In this document: positions 7,428 through 15,307 of the stretch, piece after piece
Layout: each line of letters opens with the position of its first letter
Position numbering within the stretch: the first letter of the stretch is position 1
Source of the DNA: Massilia eurypsychrophila
GTDB taxonomy: Bacteria > Pseudomonadota > Gammaproteobacteria > Burkholderiales > Burkholderiaceae_D
Direction: 5' to 3'
Length of the DNA stretch: 64,000 bases
Assembly: GCF_002760655.1 (NCBI RefSeq)
Contig: NZ_PDOC01000002.1
Location: 62,001-126,000, forward strand
Translations under genes and position numbers: made by a program
Notes under the pieces: model-generated
The model's input: only the letters and a program-made list of their open reading frames with translations
Database searches by the model: none
What the model was told of the DNA's origin: nothing

Positions 7428-7841
7428 CTAGGAGCCCGCTTTCAATCGATTGACAAAAGGCAAGCGCATTCGATACTTTGGGCAGTTCCCCGGCGTTATA
7501 TCGTCGATGTACCCGACCTCTTCCAGATACGCGATTGCGCCCATGATGTTGCTGTGGACGTCAGTGTGATATTCCAAGTGAGGCCTATCCGAATTGACTG
7601 TCGACCCACTACTTTTTACAAAGAAATCTCGCACTCCCGCAAGCCGCGGATTTCGAACGTCCGCTTGCATCTCTCTCATCACTTCCGGGAACATGTCGAA
7701 GGCCTCCCTCCACAGCGCATTGGCCGCTGCAGCCTCCGCTTGATCACGCCTCTGATCTGTGTATTTGTCGGCGAGATATGTGCCGGCCGCGCCCGTGAAT
7801 GATCCAACCACAAAGCCTACTGCTGTTGAGAACCAATCCAT
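7428..7841 (-). CDS. Membrane-anchored hypothetical protein
   Basis: 137 residues. The N-terminal FSTAVGFVVGSFTGAAGTYL forms one membrane segment, followed by a charged linker (DKYTDQRRDQAEAAAAN) and a soluble domain of about 100 residues ending in YRMRLPFVNRLKAG. The soluble part contains LEYHTDVHSNIMGAIAYLEEVGYID, suggestive of a winged-helix-like fold. No named family recognised. Small accessory proteins of this design (one membrane helix plus cytosolic domain) are frequent in prophage cargo. Convergent with the preceding gene. Confidence 0.5.
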   Translation of the reverse strand: MDWFSTAVGFVVGSFTGAAGTYLADKYTDQRRDQAEAAAANALWREAFDMFPEVMREMQADVRNPRLAGVRDFFVKSSGSTVNSDRPHLEYHTDVHSNIMGAIAYLEEVGYIDDITPGNCPKYRMRLPFVNRLKAGS

Positions 7842-7869
7842 ATTTGCCCTTTCGGCTTCGATAGTGTTA

Positions 7870-9203
7870 TGACATCGAAACGCAGTGTCGCAGTGAACAC
7901 TGCAATGCGCAAGGGCAAGGTTCGGCGGGCTCGTTGGACGTCGGCCGATCAGGAGAGCCGCATCATCACGCGAGCCAGGGATGACCTAAAGGTTCGCCCG
8001 TCGACATCCGTGCCCCGCTTAACCGCCCACTACAACAGCGACTGGCTGATCACCGCCGGCGATCGTCAACCACGCTCATATAAATTGAGGGCAGTTGAGC
8101 GCCCCCGCGAAGTTAAGCTAAACCTCTTCGGCGCCGGGCACCCGCTTTCACGGCTCCGGAACTACCGAGGAACACAGAGTGTTGAAGAAAGCCCGCCAAA
8201 TAAGGGCGTATGGCCGTTTAAGAACACAGATTTATCACAGATTCGAAGTTCCTCGCCTCGATCGCGCAGCGCAGCCCGCTTAAAAGTGCCACCGGCAAGC
8301 CCTGCAGAAGCCACCCGGACTACCATCGGGCGCCACAAATGATTTCGACATTGCTGCACTCACATCCGCGATTCAACCTGCAGAGTGGCCAACTCTTTAG
8401 TTGACACACGGCAACCAATTTAGTACTATCGGAGCGTCACCATGTGGCATAGTTTCAGAACCACTACTTTTCACTCCCCCTCGGAATCGAAAAGCACATT
8501 TTCAAAACCGCTCATGCGGCACGTATTCTGACCAGGTCATAAGGCTTGGCACCACCACTTCAATCCGGTCCTATCTGTAGCCTTCGGCCTAGCTGCGCCA
8601 TTTTTCTGGCGCCGCTCAGGAAGTCGAGAGGAACGCGGACGTCGACAAGATCCTGGCTACACCCACAGCCAGATGGCATTTAGAAACTCGCTTTTCATAC
8701 AGGCGCGCCCCTTTCCCCATCGTTGAGCGACGGGACTGAAGGGACTACGCCCTATCCAAAGCAGATCGACAGCAGCTGCGCCCATGGTCCAGGTCTGGGC
8801 CACATCAATCTCAAGAGACGAAGACAGGCGGATATCGGGATGCTCCCCGACGCAGGTATCGCTGGCCCCGTGGCCAGCGCCAATGCAGCCTCCGCGACAC
8901 CTAAGGGTGTGAGTAATACCAACTGGTGATAGCGCCACCAAAGACCTGCCCCTGAGGGCCGGAAGCGCTACGCGAGAAACCGCGTGAGAGTTCAGGGCCT
9001 GGCAGCAGCAAGTCAGGCGATCGGCAACCGAAAGGTGCCGGCGTATCGTCCCAAGCCAATGAAGGGCGGCGATGCGAAATCAGTTTTCTTAAGTTCGGGT
9101 CCTTCTCCCCGGCATCGTTTTTTTCGTTGGGCCGCGCGACGCTGCAGAAGCGTCGCGCGGCCGCGAGCGCCCATTGCCGCATTATCGATTTCACAGGTGA
9201 TAA
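7870..9203. other. Gene-poor stretch of about 1.3 kb
   Basis: No gene here can be supported. A plus-strand ORF at 7869-8342 and minus-strand ORFs near 8657-8941 and 8901-9251 have no ribosome-binding site, unusual composition and no recognisable motif. The stretch contains a 6-bp inverted repeat GCGCCA/TGGCGC around TTTTTC (8595-8612) and a much stronger hairpin at 9130-9162. It could be decayed prophage DNA or hold an unrecognised RNA. Confidence 0.5.
9130..9162. repeat. Strong 14-bp inverted repeat
   Basis: GGCCGCGCGACGCT (9130-9143) and its exact reverse complement (9149-9162) flank a 5-base loop GCAGA. A T-rich stretch precedes rather than follows it on the plus strand, and A-rich sequence follows on the minus strand, so it is not a conventional intrinsic terminator in either direction. 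It lies 42 bases upstream of an AlpA gene. Confidence 0.7.
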
Positions 9204-9503
9204 ATGAATGAGCAACAGAATTACCCCGGACAGCATGAACAAAAGACTCACCCGCTCGAGTGCAAGCGACGAACGCCGGCGGTGAGGGGGACCGAGAGAG
9301 ACCTAGCCTCTTCCCTGCCAACCGTAGGGATGTGCCGATGGGATACCCTGAGCCGCTTCGTGCCGATCAGCCGCGAGACCTGGCGCAAGCTCGTGAAGGC
9401 GGGGAAGGCTCCGAAGCCAGTGAAACTGTCCGAACGATGTACGATGTACTCAAATGCCGAGGTGCACAGGTGGATGAGCGATCCAACTGCATACCGTTCG
9501 TGA
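9204..9503 (+). CDS. Second AlpA family regulator
   Basis: 99 residues. The C-terminal half reads DTLSRFVPISRETWRKLVKAG, then KAPKPVKLSERCTMYSNAEVHRWM: helix-turn-helix, PxPVKL wing and W-x-x-x-[ED]-V-x-x-W-M ending, as in the Phage_AlpA family and clearly related to the AlpA at 5228-5440. The N-terminal 40 residues are polar and may not be part of the native protein: an in-frame ATG lies just before CRWDTL. AGGTGA precedes the ATG at 9204 with short spacing. No excisionase or integrase follows; the next genes are the HipA-like/DUF3037 pair. Confidence 0.7.
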   Translation: MNEQQNYPGQHEQKTHPLECKRRTPAVRGTERDLASSLPTVGMCRWDTLSRFVPISRETWRKLVKAGKAPKPVKLSERCTMYSNAEVHRWMSDPTAYRS

Positions 9504-9605
9504 GCAGGCTTTGGAAGCTACCGAACTAACATGGCAATCTTCGGAAAATTAGGTAAAGTGGATCAATGATAGAATGATTGCTCAGAAAATTTACTTTTGG
9601 GCAAT

Positions 9606-10400
9606 ATGCTGCGCACCGTCACCGCGACTCGGTTTATCAAGCGTATGGGCAACGGCCGAACCTGGCCATGCCTGATCGAGTGTGAAGACGAGGAAGGAAA
9701 TAAGTTTGAGCTAGTCGTAAAATACTCTGAAAAGTTATTCGAACGCGAGAAAAATTTAGCGTTCGAAGCAATTGCTGCAATGTTAGCTGCCGATCTTTGC
9801 CTCCCTGTCCCGGAGCCGTTCGTTGTTCAAATAGAAGAAGACTTCATCGAGATCGTGCCGGACCGCGAAGTAAAAGCTGCCCTGCAATCGAGTTGTCGCA
9901 CTGCTTTTGGGTCACGTCTAGTGACCGGTTTCTCAGCGTGGCAGAATGGGCAGACCATCCCAAGGTCCATGGTCACAGCGGCAACCGAAATCTGCGTCTT
10001 TGATCAAATTATTGAGAACAGCGACCGTATCCCGAAGAACCCGAACTGCCAGTTTTTGGCTAACGATTTTTTAATCTACGATCATGAGCTCGCATTTACG
10101 CGTGTGCTTTTTTGGCGTGAACCGTGGGCGGAAGGTGGGCTCGACTCAATTGCGCGTAGGGATGAGCACATTTTTTCGAAACCTCATCTTAGCGAGGCGC
10201 CAGGCAACTTAGACCGTTTCATAGGGTGCTGGGAGGATCTTCAAGAAGATCGATTTGAACAATATAGGAACGCCATCCCACCAGAATGGCTTCAGAAACG
10301 GGAACATGCTGAGCAAGTCGATCGAATCTTCGCCTACCTTTCAGAAGCAAAAGCGAACATTCGTAAAATTGCCGAAAACGCATTAGAGGTGCTGAAATGA
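9606..10400 (+). CDS. HipA-like kinase (HipA_2 type)
   Basis: 264 residues from the ATG at 9606 (a TTG at 9597 is the alternative). Features of the stand-alone HipA-like kinase family: a beta-rich N-lobe with ELVVKYSEK, supplying a candidate ATP-binding lysine; the catalytic segment EICVFDQIIENSDR, where the Asp of N-x-D-R is the expected base; and LIYDHELAF as metal-binding Asp, followed by a helical C-lobe. It is about 60% the length of HipA toxins and lacks their N-terminal subdomain. Its stop overlaps the start of the DUF3037 gene (ATGA), and these two families are commonly adjacent. The sequence is visibly AT-richer than the surrounding chromosome, with AAA/ATT-rich codons, suggesting transfer. 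Substrate unknown; a toxin or defence role is inference. Confidence 0.8.
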   Translation: MLRTVTATRFIKRMGNGRTWPCLIECEDEEGNKFELVVKYSEKLFEREKNLAFEAIAAMLAADLCLPVPEPFVVQIEEDFIEIVPDREVKAALQSSCRTAFGSRLVTGFSAWQNGQTIPRSMVTAATEICVFDQIIENSDRIPKNPNCQFLANDFLIYDHELAFTRVLFWREPWAEGGLDSIARRDEHIFSKPHLSEAPGNLDRFIGCWEDLQEDRFEQYRNAIPPEWLQKREHAEQVDRIFAYLSEAKANIRKIAENALEVLK

Positions 10401-11281
10401 AAAAGCGTAATCACTACTCGTATTCGATTTTGAAATACGTTCACGACACTGCAACGGCGGAGTTTGTAAATGTAGGAGTGGCTGTTTATTCGGCAAAAGA
10501 CAATTTTTTCCAAGTGTCTTGCAGATCGACTGTCGGCCGACTTTCGGAGATGTTTCCGGACATGCAAGCGAGCTCATTCCGCGCGCTCATGCGTGGCCTG
10601 TCGAAGCGGTTTAATGAGCTTAGCGATGCGGTTTCTTCGCCGCTCGATCTCGAGGCCCAAAGCACTAATATCGAGCGCCTATTGGCATCGGTACTGCCTA
10701 AAGATGACAGTGCGTTAGTTTGGTCCGAGCCGTCGTTTGGGATGACGCACGACCCGCGAAAAACTTTGACAGACTTATTTTCCCGTTATGTGACCAAATA
10801 CGACCACTCTTCGTCACCACACAAACGCACAGATGAAGATATGTGGAAAGACTTCAAGAAGGAACTGGAGAATAGGCACATCTCTGCATATTTCGAAGAA
10901 AAAATTATCGAAGGCAAAGACGACGAAATAACGTTCAAATCCGCATGGAAAAATGGTTACTGGCATTGTGTTGAGCCTGTGTCTTTCGACCTAAGTGTTG
11001 CTGAGACGATCAGGGAGAAGGCACACAGAGTACTGGGTCAGATCACCAGCGTCTCAGACACGCCAGAGCGGTTCAAAGTTTACCTTTTGGTTGGCAAGCC
11101 TGGACGCGGGGCGCTGACGCCGGCTCTGGAGAAAGCGCTGGGCATTTTAGATAAACTCCCAGTTGAAAAGGAAATTTTCATGGAGGATGAGCGCGATCTG
11201 CTACTGGATAGATTGGCTGCAGAGATAAGTACACATAACCAGGAGAACGAGCGCCCTTCAATACTCTTGGACGCGGGCTGA
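10397..11281 (+). CDS. DUF3037 protein, partner of HipA-like kinase
   Basis: 294 residues. The N-terminus YSYSILKYVHDTATAEFVNVGVAVYS is the diagnostic DUF3037 motif (YS-[IVL]-[LV]-[RK]-Y-x-P/H-D...GE/AEF-x-N-[VI]-GV). The remaining 200 residues are a helical and mixed region without catalytic signature, containing WKNGYWHCVEPVSFDL and FKVYLLVGKPGRG. It is translationally coupled to the kinase, so the two probably act together as substrate/regulator and kinase. AT-rich like its partner. Whether it is antitoxin, target or second effector cannot be told from sequence. Confidence 0.75.
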   Translation: MKKRNHYSYSILKYVHDTATAEFVNVGVAVYSAKDNFFQVSCRSTVGRLSEMFPDMQASSFRALMRGLSKRFNELSDAVSSPLDLEAQSTNIERLLASVLPKDDSALVWSEPSFGMTHDPRKTLTDLFSRYVTKYDHSSSPHKRTDEDMWKDFKKELENRHISAYFEEKIIEGKDDEITFKSAWKNGYWHCVEPVSFDLSVAETIREKAHRVLGQITSVSDTPERFKVYLLVGKPGRGALTPALEKALGILDKLPVEKEIFMEDERDLLLDRLAAEISTHNQENERPSILLDAG

Positions 11282-11582
11282 CATCTCTTCACGGGTAAGC
11301 TGAGCATTTGTTTTTGCATCCATGTTTGCATCCATGAGCTGGCAAGGAAAATGCTAAAGCCATGATTCATGCGGCTTTCAAGCCACAATTATGCTCCACC
11401 TATCACCACCAAGAATATGCTTCAAGAAGTCGATTTACGTACTCTGCCCCGCGCTTTCCCTGTGAGAGCTTCGGGGCATTGTTCGTTTACGTGATGTTGC
11501 AGGCATGCGCTGACTACATCGACACCGTGCGCAGCGGCTAAGTATCCCAGTGAACTTCGGCATCGCCGCCCAGGAACGCCTC
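11282..11582. other. 300-bp stretch without supported gene
   Basis: A direct repeat of TGCATCCATG occurs at about 11318-11340. Short minus-strand readings (for example one ending GKRGAEYVNRLLEAYSWW near 11400) look mildly coding but lack a start and family. Probably the decayed edge of the accessory region. Confidence 0.4.
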
Positions 11583-11981
11583 CTACCGGCCCACCACCAC
11601 TGCAGAAAGGCTGTTCTCCGGCGTTTTCGTCTTGGTCGTGATGGTGCAGCTGGTAGCCTTGTCATCCAGCCGCTTTGCCAGTTGCATCCCGCCGTAGCCA
11701 CACCACAGCCACCGCCGGCCGTCATCCTTAGCGAACACAAACATCTGCGTACCCTTCGCCTGTTTGTCTGGTATTCGGTAGCCTTCCCGCTCTGGTGGAC
11801 CTTCCAACATCCCCGCCCCCGCCAAATGCTGCTGACTCGGCATCGTCACCCATCCAGCCACCTGACGCCCCGGCTTAAGCACGTCCTCCGTGAGTACCAC
11901 CGGACACGATGCCGCCATATCCCCGGCAACCGCCGCAGAGGTACAAGCGACAGCCAGCAGAGCACAGGAAAGTAGACGCAT
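11583..11981 (-). CDS. STY0301-type secreted protein (putative immunity)
   Basis: 132 residues from the ATG at 11981, with AAAGG ribosome-binding site; it starts 5 bases after the stop of the broken gene upstream. Signal peptide MRLLSCALLAVACTSAAVA, cleaved before GD. The mature protein has CPVVL near the N-terminus, RRWLWCGYGG in the middle and a late Cys (ATSCTITT), a layout I associate with the STY0301 family of small periplasmic proteins. Members commonly sit directly downstream of BPSL0067-type amidase genes, consistent with an immunity protein for a secreted cell-wall toxin. The adjacent toxin-like gene here is frameshifted. Confidence 0.6.
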   Translation of the reverse strand: MRLLSCALLAVACTSAAVAGDMAASCPVVLTEDVLKPGRQVAGWVTMPSQQHLAGAGMLEGPPEREGYRIPDKQAKGTQMFVFAKDDGRRWLWCGYGGMQLAKRLDDKATSCTITTKTKTPENSLSAVVVGR

Positions 11982-11986
11982 CTCAA

Positions 11987-12290
11987 TCACCTTTCAATCA
12001 CAGAGAACGCCCATGGGTTCCGACTCCGATTCGGCCACGTCCCATCCTCGCTTTGGGCATGTTGACGCGGGACTTCCATCAGCCGGTACCGCACCACCAG
12101 CGAAGCTTTGTACTGCTCGACTACGTAGAACCCAGCCCCACCGTGGGCCACGAAGATGGCGGCATGTTGCCCGGTGTCCGCAGTCGGATACCTCCTTCAA
12201 GTTTCTGGGAGTCCCATCTTGATTGCGATGCCAATGTGCAACCTTGCGCCCAGACAAATTTGGGGGCCTGTGCTGCCTGCCATGCTTCGA
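11987..12290 (-). pseudogene. BPSL0067-type gene, frameshifted remnant
   Basis: On the minus strand the 3' part reads YPTADTGQHAAIFVAHGG, then AGFYVVEQYKAS...NPWAFSVIER and stops at 11987. GKYP...G-x-HAAI(F/Y)L...G(I/F)-x-V-(W/V)-(D/E)-Q is the core of the BPSL0067 family (NlpC/P60-like amidase fold; the His is the catalytic one). Upstream of the YP the frame hits TGA, while another frame reads GARLHIGIAIKMGLPET, matching the G-[TI]-AIATF segment, so at least one frameshift separates the two. The N-terminal part with the catalytic Cys region is not recognisable. Dead toxin-like gene. Confidence 0.55.
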
Positions 12291-12392
12291 GGACCGTCGC
12301 TGGGGAGTTAGGCGAGATCTCATGGCCATCAGCATGGCTTCACGGCGAGGGAGGTTGACATTCGTTATCCAGTCCGGCTAGCGTAGCTTATT

Positions 12393-12438
12393 AAAGAAAG
12401 CTTTAATAAAGGAAGGGATCATTGAAGAAAGCTTTAAT
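12393..12438. repeat. Two copies of a 15-bp palindromic motif
   Basis: AAAGAAAGCTTTAAT (12393-12407) and GAAGAAAGCTTTAAT (12424-12438), each centred on the palindrome AAAGCTTT, are 31 bp apart (about three helical turns). They lie in an AT-rich gap upstream of the secreted protein gene at 12626. Possible paired operator, or leftover of a mobile element. Confidence 0.5.
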
Positions 12439-12625
12439 TGACGCGCTTCCGACGCCGACAGCCATGTTCGATCAGTGCCCAACGTTACGGCTTACAGATT
12501 GAAACTATTCTTACGGTGCATCGACAGCTTTTGACAACTATTGCTGCCACAATGTGAACATGCGTACCGATCAGGCCGAGGCCGCGCGATAGCATCTAAT
12601 CACTAATCTAAATCTGGAGACATAT

Positions 12626-13039
12626 ATGAAACTCGCTACCCAACACATCATGCGCATCGCCACGGTTCTCGCCTTGACTGCCGCGTCTGCATCCGCGTTC
12701 GCCCAAAGCGATGAGTATCGCCGTGGATACGCCGAGGGTTATGCCGCTGGCCAGCGCGCCGGCAACGGCGGCGGCAATGGCGACGGCCCAGGCTGGGGAC
12801 GTGTCCGCGTGGAAGAAGCTGACTACGGCGTGCGCGGCGCTATGTGCGACGCACGCCGCGCCGTGCGTAATGAAGTCGAGCGCAATAATGGTAACGTCCG
12901 CGCCAGCAACGAGCTGTGCGGCGATCCGGCCCGTAACCAAGAGAAGCGCCTCCGCATCGTCTACCGTTGCGGGAATAGCGAGCCGGTACGGGTTTTCCTT
13001 CGTGAAAACGAATCGACGCGCTTGACCTGCCGCCGCTGA
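12626..13039 (+). CDS. Small secreted protein, function unknown
   Basis: 137 residues. Signal peptide of about 27 residues (MKLATQHIMRIATVLALTAA ... SAFAQ). The mature part begins with a Tyr/Gly/Arg repeat-like stretch (YRRGYAEGYAAGQRAG), a glycine-rich linker and a Cys-containing domain with four cysteines (MCDARRAV, ELCGDP, YRCGN, LTCRR) that could form two disulfides in the periplasm. An AT-rich gap with a TCTGGAGACAT ribosome-binding region precedes the ATG, and a hairpin-T terminator follows. No family recognised. Confidence 0.6.
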   Translation: MKLATQHIMRIATVLALTAASASAFAQSDEYRRGYAEGYAAGQRAGNGGGNGDGPGWGRVRVEEADYGVRGAMCDARRAVRNEVERNNGNVRASNELCGDPARNQEKRLRIVYRCGNSEPVRVFLRENESTRLTCRR

Positions 13040-13066
13040 TCGCAGCAGCGCGAGGTAAGAATAATG

Positions 13067-13096
13067 AGCCGCGCACTGTGAAGTGAGCGGCTTTTT
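13067..13096 (+). terminator. Intrinsic terminator after the secreted protein
   Basis: AGCCGC (13067-13072) pairs with GCGGCT (13086-13091) around a 13-base loop and is followed by TTTTC. It lies 27 bases after the stop codon of the gene at 12626. Confidence 0.65.
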
Positions 13097-13236
13097 CAAA
13101 GGTGTGGTCGTTCCTTGTTCGGCTTGGTTAATTCACAAGCGCTGGAAGTCCTCCCGCCGCCTATGGACGGGAATTGGCAGCACGCAAAGCTATAGTTGCG
13201 CGAAATTATTTGGTCACCGCAGTACTCCGATCACCG

Positions 13237-13944
13237 TTACGGAGCCAGGTCGACCGAAACTTTTATCGACTTGTAAAAGATTGCGCTTTTCGCTTCAAAG
13301 CCAGAGTCGATTCCGAAGAACGTCCAAATTTCACCATTCGCGTCGCTCTTGACGGACAGGGGTAGCGTGCTCTTGAGTACCTTCGTCTGATACACCTGAG
13401 GCCCGCAGTTCGTGACCGCGTTTGCGACGTTGCCGAGCACTTGGGATGCTGGACCTGGCGTGGCTTGATTGCCGCGGTCCAGGTTAAGTTTGTACTCACC
13501 GTCAGTCAAAACGGTTTTCGGTTCGGTCGGCGACGCGCCCGCAACCACATAGACGCCCTCGCCTGGCGCACCGCCGACACCGAAGCAGCCCGAGGATTGA
13601 TTGCTTGCAATCTCTATTTCAAAGCTCAGCTTGTACAACGTCGAAGGCGCGTACCCGCTGAATTTCTTCTTGCTGTAAATAAAAAGATCGTCGCTGCGGT
13701 TTGTGCCGCCAGTGTAGTAAGCGCTGCCCGACAGCGGGGACGGCAAGGCACGCGACGCCCAGACAACGTCAGTCGGTTCGGTTTCAGCGTGATAGTCCGA
13801 GTAACCACCTTGCCAGCCATCTGCGCTGGTCGTGAACGTGCTGGCTATCTGAGGCGGCAGCGGGGTCGTGTCGTCGCCGCCACATGCGGCCAGGATGCAG
13901 GCGGACGCAATAATGCCTGCGATTTTTAATTTTTGAATAGCCAT
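13237..13944 (-). CDS. Putative lipoprotein
   Basis: 235 residues. N-terminus MAIQKLKIAGIIASACILAACGG with lipobox LAAC (Cys at about residue 21), so probably lipid-anchored; residues after the Cys are GGDD, compatible with inner-membrane retention or later secretion. The mature part is beta-rich with WQGGYSDYHAE, FEIEIASNQSSGCFGVGG and WTFFGIDSGFE, a jelly-roll or carbohydrate-binding-like look. No named domain assigned. GGAAAT precedes the start. Convergent with the secreted-protein gene; downstream of it lies an unrelated regulator gene on the same strand. Confidence 0.6.
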   Translation of the reverse strand: MAIQKLKIAGIIASACILAACGGDDTTPLPPQIASTFTTSADGWQGGYSDYHAETEPTDVVWASRALPSPLSGSAYYTGGTNRSDDLFIYSKKKFSGYAPSTLYKLSFEIEIASNQSSGCFGVGGAPGEGVYVVAGASPTEPKTVLTDGEYKLNLDRGNQATPGPASQVLGNVANAVTNCGPQVYQTKVLKSTLPLSVKSDANGEIWTFFGIDSGFEAKSAIFYKSIKVSVDLAP

Positions 13945-14118
13945 CGGATTTCCTGTGTGGTAATGCGAAAACCTGAGGATATGTGGGCGATTAGACTACC
14001 GGTAGGCAAGATTTGTCAGGGAATTGTCGCGCAATTGTAGGTTGTCGACCGCGCCGGCTCTGCCGTCCGATGTGAGTTTGCTCGGCATCCCGACAAGAAA
14101 AGAATTCGCGCGCGGCAG

Positions 14119-15186
14119 CTACCCGAACGCCTCCTCCAGCGACAGGATCTTCCCCGTATCGGCCGCATCGTATCCGGTCAGCTCGTTGACCCGCAGGTGA
14201 TACTCGGGCAGCTGCAAGATGGTGATGAACTGGCGGATCAGCGGATCATCCACCGCATCCTGGCGCACCGCGAAAAAATACCGTTCGCGCACCAGCGGAA
14301 TGAAATCGAGGTTGAACCGCTGCGCCGCCGTGCGCACGCCGATGCCGACGTCGGCCATGCCGCTGGCGATGTACGCGGCCACTGCCGAATGGGTGAACTC
14401 GGCGCTGTTGACGCCATTGATGTCGTGCACGTTGATGTCGCCGTCGTCGAGCATCAGCTCGAGCAGCTTGCGCGTGCCCGACCCGATCTGCCGGTTGACG
14501 AAACGAATATCGGTGCGCACCAGGTCTTCCAGCCCGCGGATCTTCAAGGGATTGCCGGGCGCGACGAACAGCCCCTGGTGGCGCACCGCCAAATGGATCA
14601 GGCAATGCTCGGCAGGATCGAGCCAGCGCGTGTACCAGTCCATCGCCGCCGGCTGGAAGTGGCCGGTCGGCACGTGGAAGCCGGCCAGGTCGCATTCGCG
14701 CCGCGACAGCGCCGCCACCGCATCGGTACTGTTGCGATAACGCAACTCCACCGGCATCTCCACCTTGTTCAGATGGACCATCAGCGCCGCCACCGCGAAG
14801 CCGTGGCTGGCGTCCATGCGGATCATGCGCAGCCGGTCCGGCGCCATCTTGCCCAGTTCAACTTCCAGTTCCGACGCCAGGCTCTCGAGCGTGGGCGACA
14901 GCCGCGCGGCGATGCGGCGGTCGGCCCAGACCAGCTTTTGCGCCAGCGGCGTCAAGGTGGTGCCGCGCCCGCGGCCGGTCTGCAGCAGGCTGGCGCCGAA
15001 CAACTGTTCAGCATCGCGCAACAAGCCCCAGGCGTAGCGGTAGGACAGCTTGACCGACTTGGCCGCCTGCGCGATCGAGCCGGTGTCCTGGACCGCCAGC
15101 AGCAGTCCGAGCAGTGCGGCGGTGTCGAGCGGCGCCGAGGCGCCGAAGCGAATTTCCCAGTGCGGGCGGATTTGAACTTTGAACAT
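14119..15186 (-). CDS. One-component regulator: ModE-like HTH plus PBP-like domain
   Basis: 355 residues. Residues 15-80 (LGLLLAVQDTGSIAQAAKSVKLSYRYAWGLL...) form the winged helix-turn-helix of ModE/LysR type. Residues about 120-320 form a periplasmic-binding-protein-like sensor, with VRTDIRFVNRQIGSGTRKLLE and ASGMADVGIGVRTAAQRF as the ligand-site motifs of the PBP_like family. Regulators of this architecture sit beside molybdate/tungstate transport and formate dehydrogenase genes and are thought to sense the oxyanion. It is divergent from the OFA transporter with a 121-bp gap holding two matching palindromes, one over its own start codon, implying autoregulation. A tungstate or molybdate ligand is inferred from the TupBCA genes nearby; formate is an alternative. 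Confidence 0.75.
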   Translation of the reverse strand: MFKVQIRPHWEIRFGASAPLDTAALLGLLLAVQDTGSIAQAAKSVKLSYRYAWGLLRDAEQLFGASLLQTGRGRGTTLTPLAQKLVWADRRIAARLSPTLESLASELEVELGKMAPDRLRMIRMDASHGFAVAALMVHLNKVEMPVELRYRNSTDAVAALSRRECDLAGFHVPTGHFQPAAMDWYTRWLDPAEHCLIHLAVRHQGLFVAPGNPLKIRGLEDLVRTDIRFVNRQIGSGTRKLLELMLDDGDINVHDINGVNSAEFTHSAVAAYIASGMADVGIGVRTAAQRFNLDFIPLVRERYFFAVRQDAVDDPLIRQFITILQLPEYHLRVNELTGYDAADTGKILSLEEAFG

Positions 15187-15204
15187 ATGTTTAAAATAGC
15201 CTAT
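15185..15204. promoter_or_regulatory. Operator-like site over the regulator start codon
   Basis: ATATGTTTAAAATAGCCTAT matches the perfect palindrome at 15261-15280 at 17 of 20 positions and includes the regulator's ATG (15184-15186 on the plus strand). Binding here would block its own gene. Confidence 0.55.
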
Positions 15205-15258
15205 TTCGAACCAAATTGCATCGTGATACTCTGCAAAAATAATAAAAGTGGTCGGGAA

Positions 15259-15280
15259 AATATGCTTAAAAAAGCATATT
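15259..15280. promoter_or_regulatory. Perfect palindrome upstream of OFA transporter
   Basis: Arms AATATGCTT and AAGCATATT (9 bp each) around AAAA, 28 bases before the transporter ATG. Size and symmetry suit a dimeric winged-HTH regulator, presumably the divergent one; the sequence differs from the enterobacterial ModE box. Confidence 0.65.
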
Positions 15281-15307
15281 CATAAAACGTAAAAAATGGA
15301 GTGAGAC

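Noticed and set aside
7869-8342. 157-codon plus-strand ORF
   Set aside because: No ribosome-binding site, no recognisable segment, Arg/Ser/Pro-rich random look.
9130-9162. Intrinsic terminator
   Set aside because: Stem is strong, but no T run follows in either orientation.
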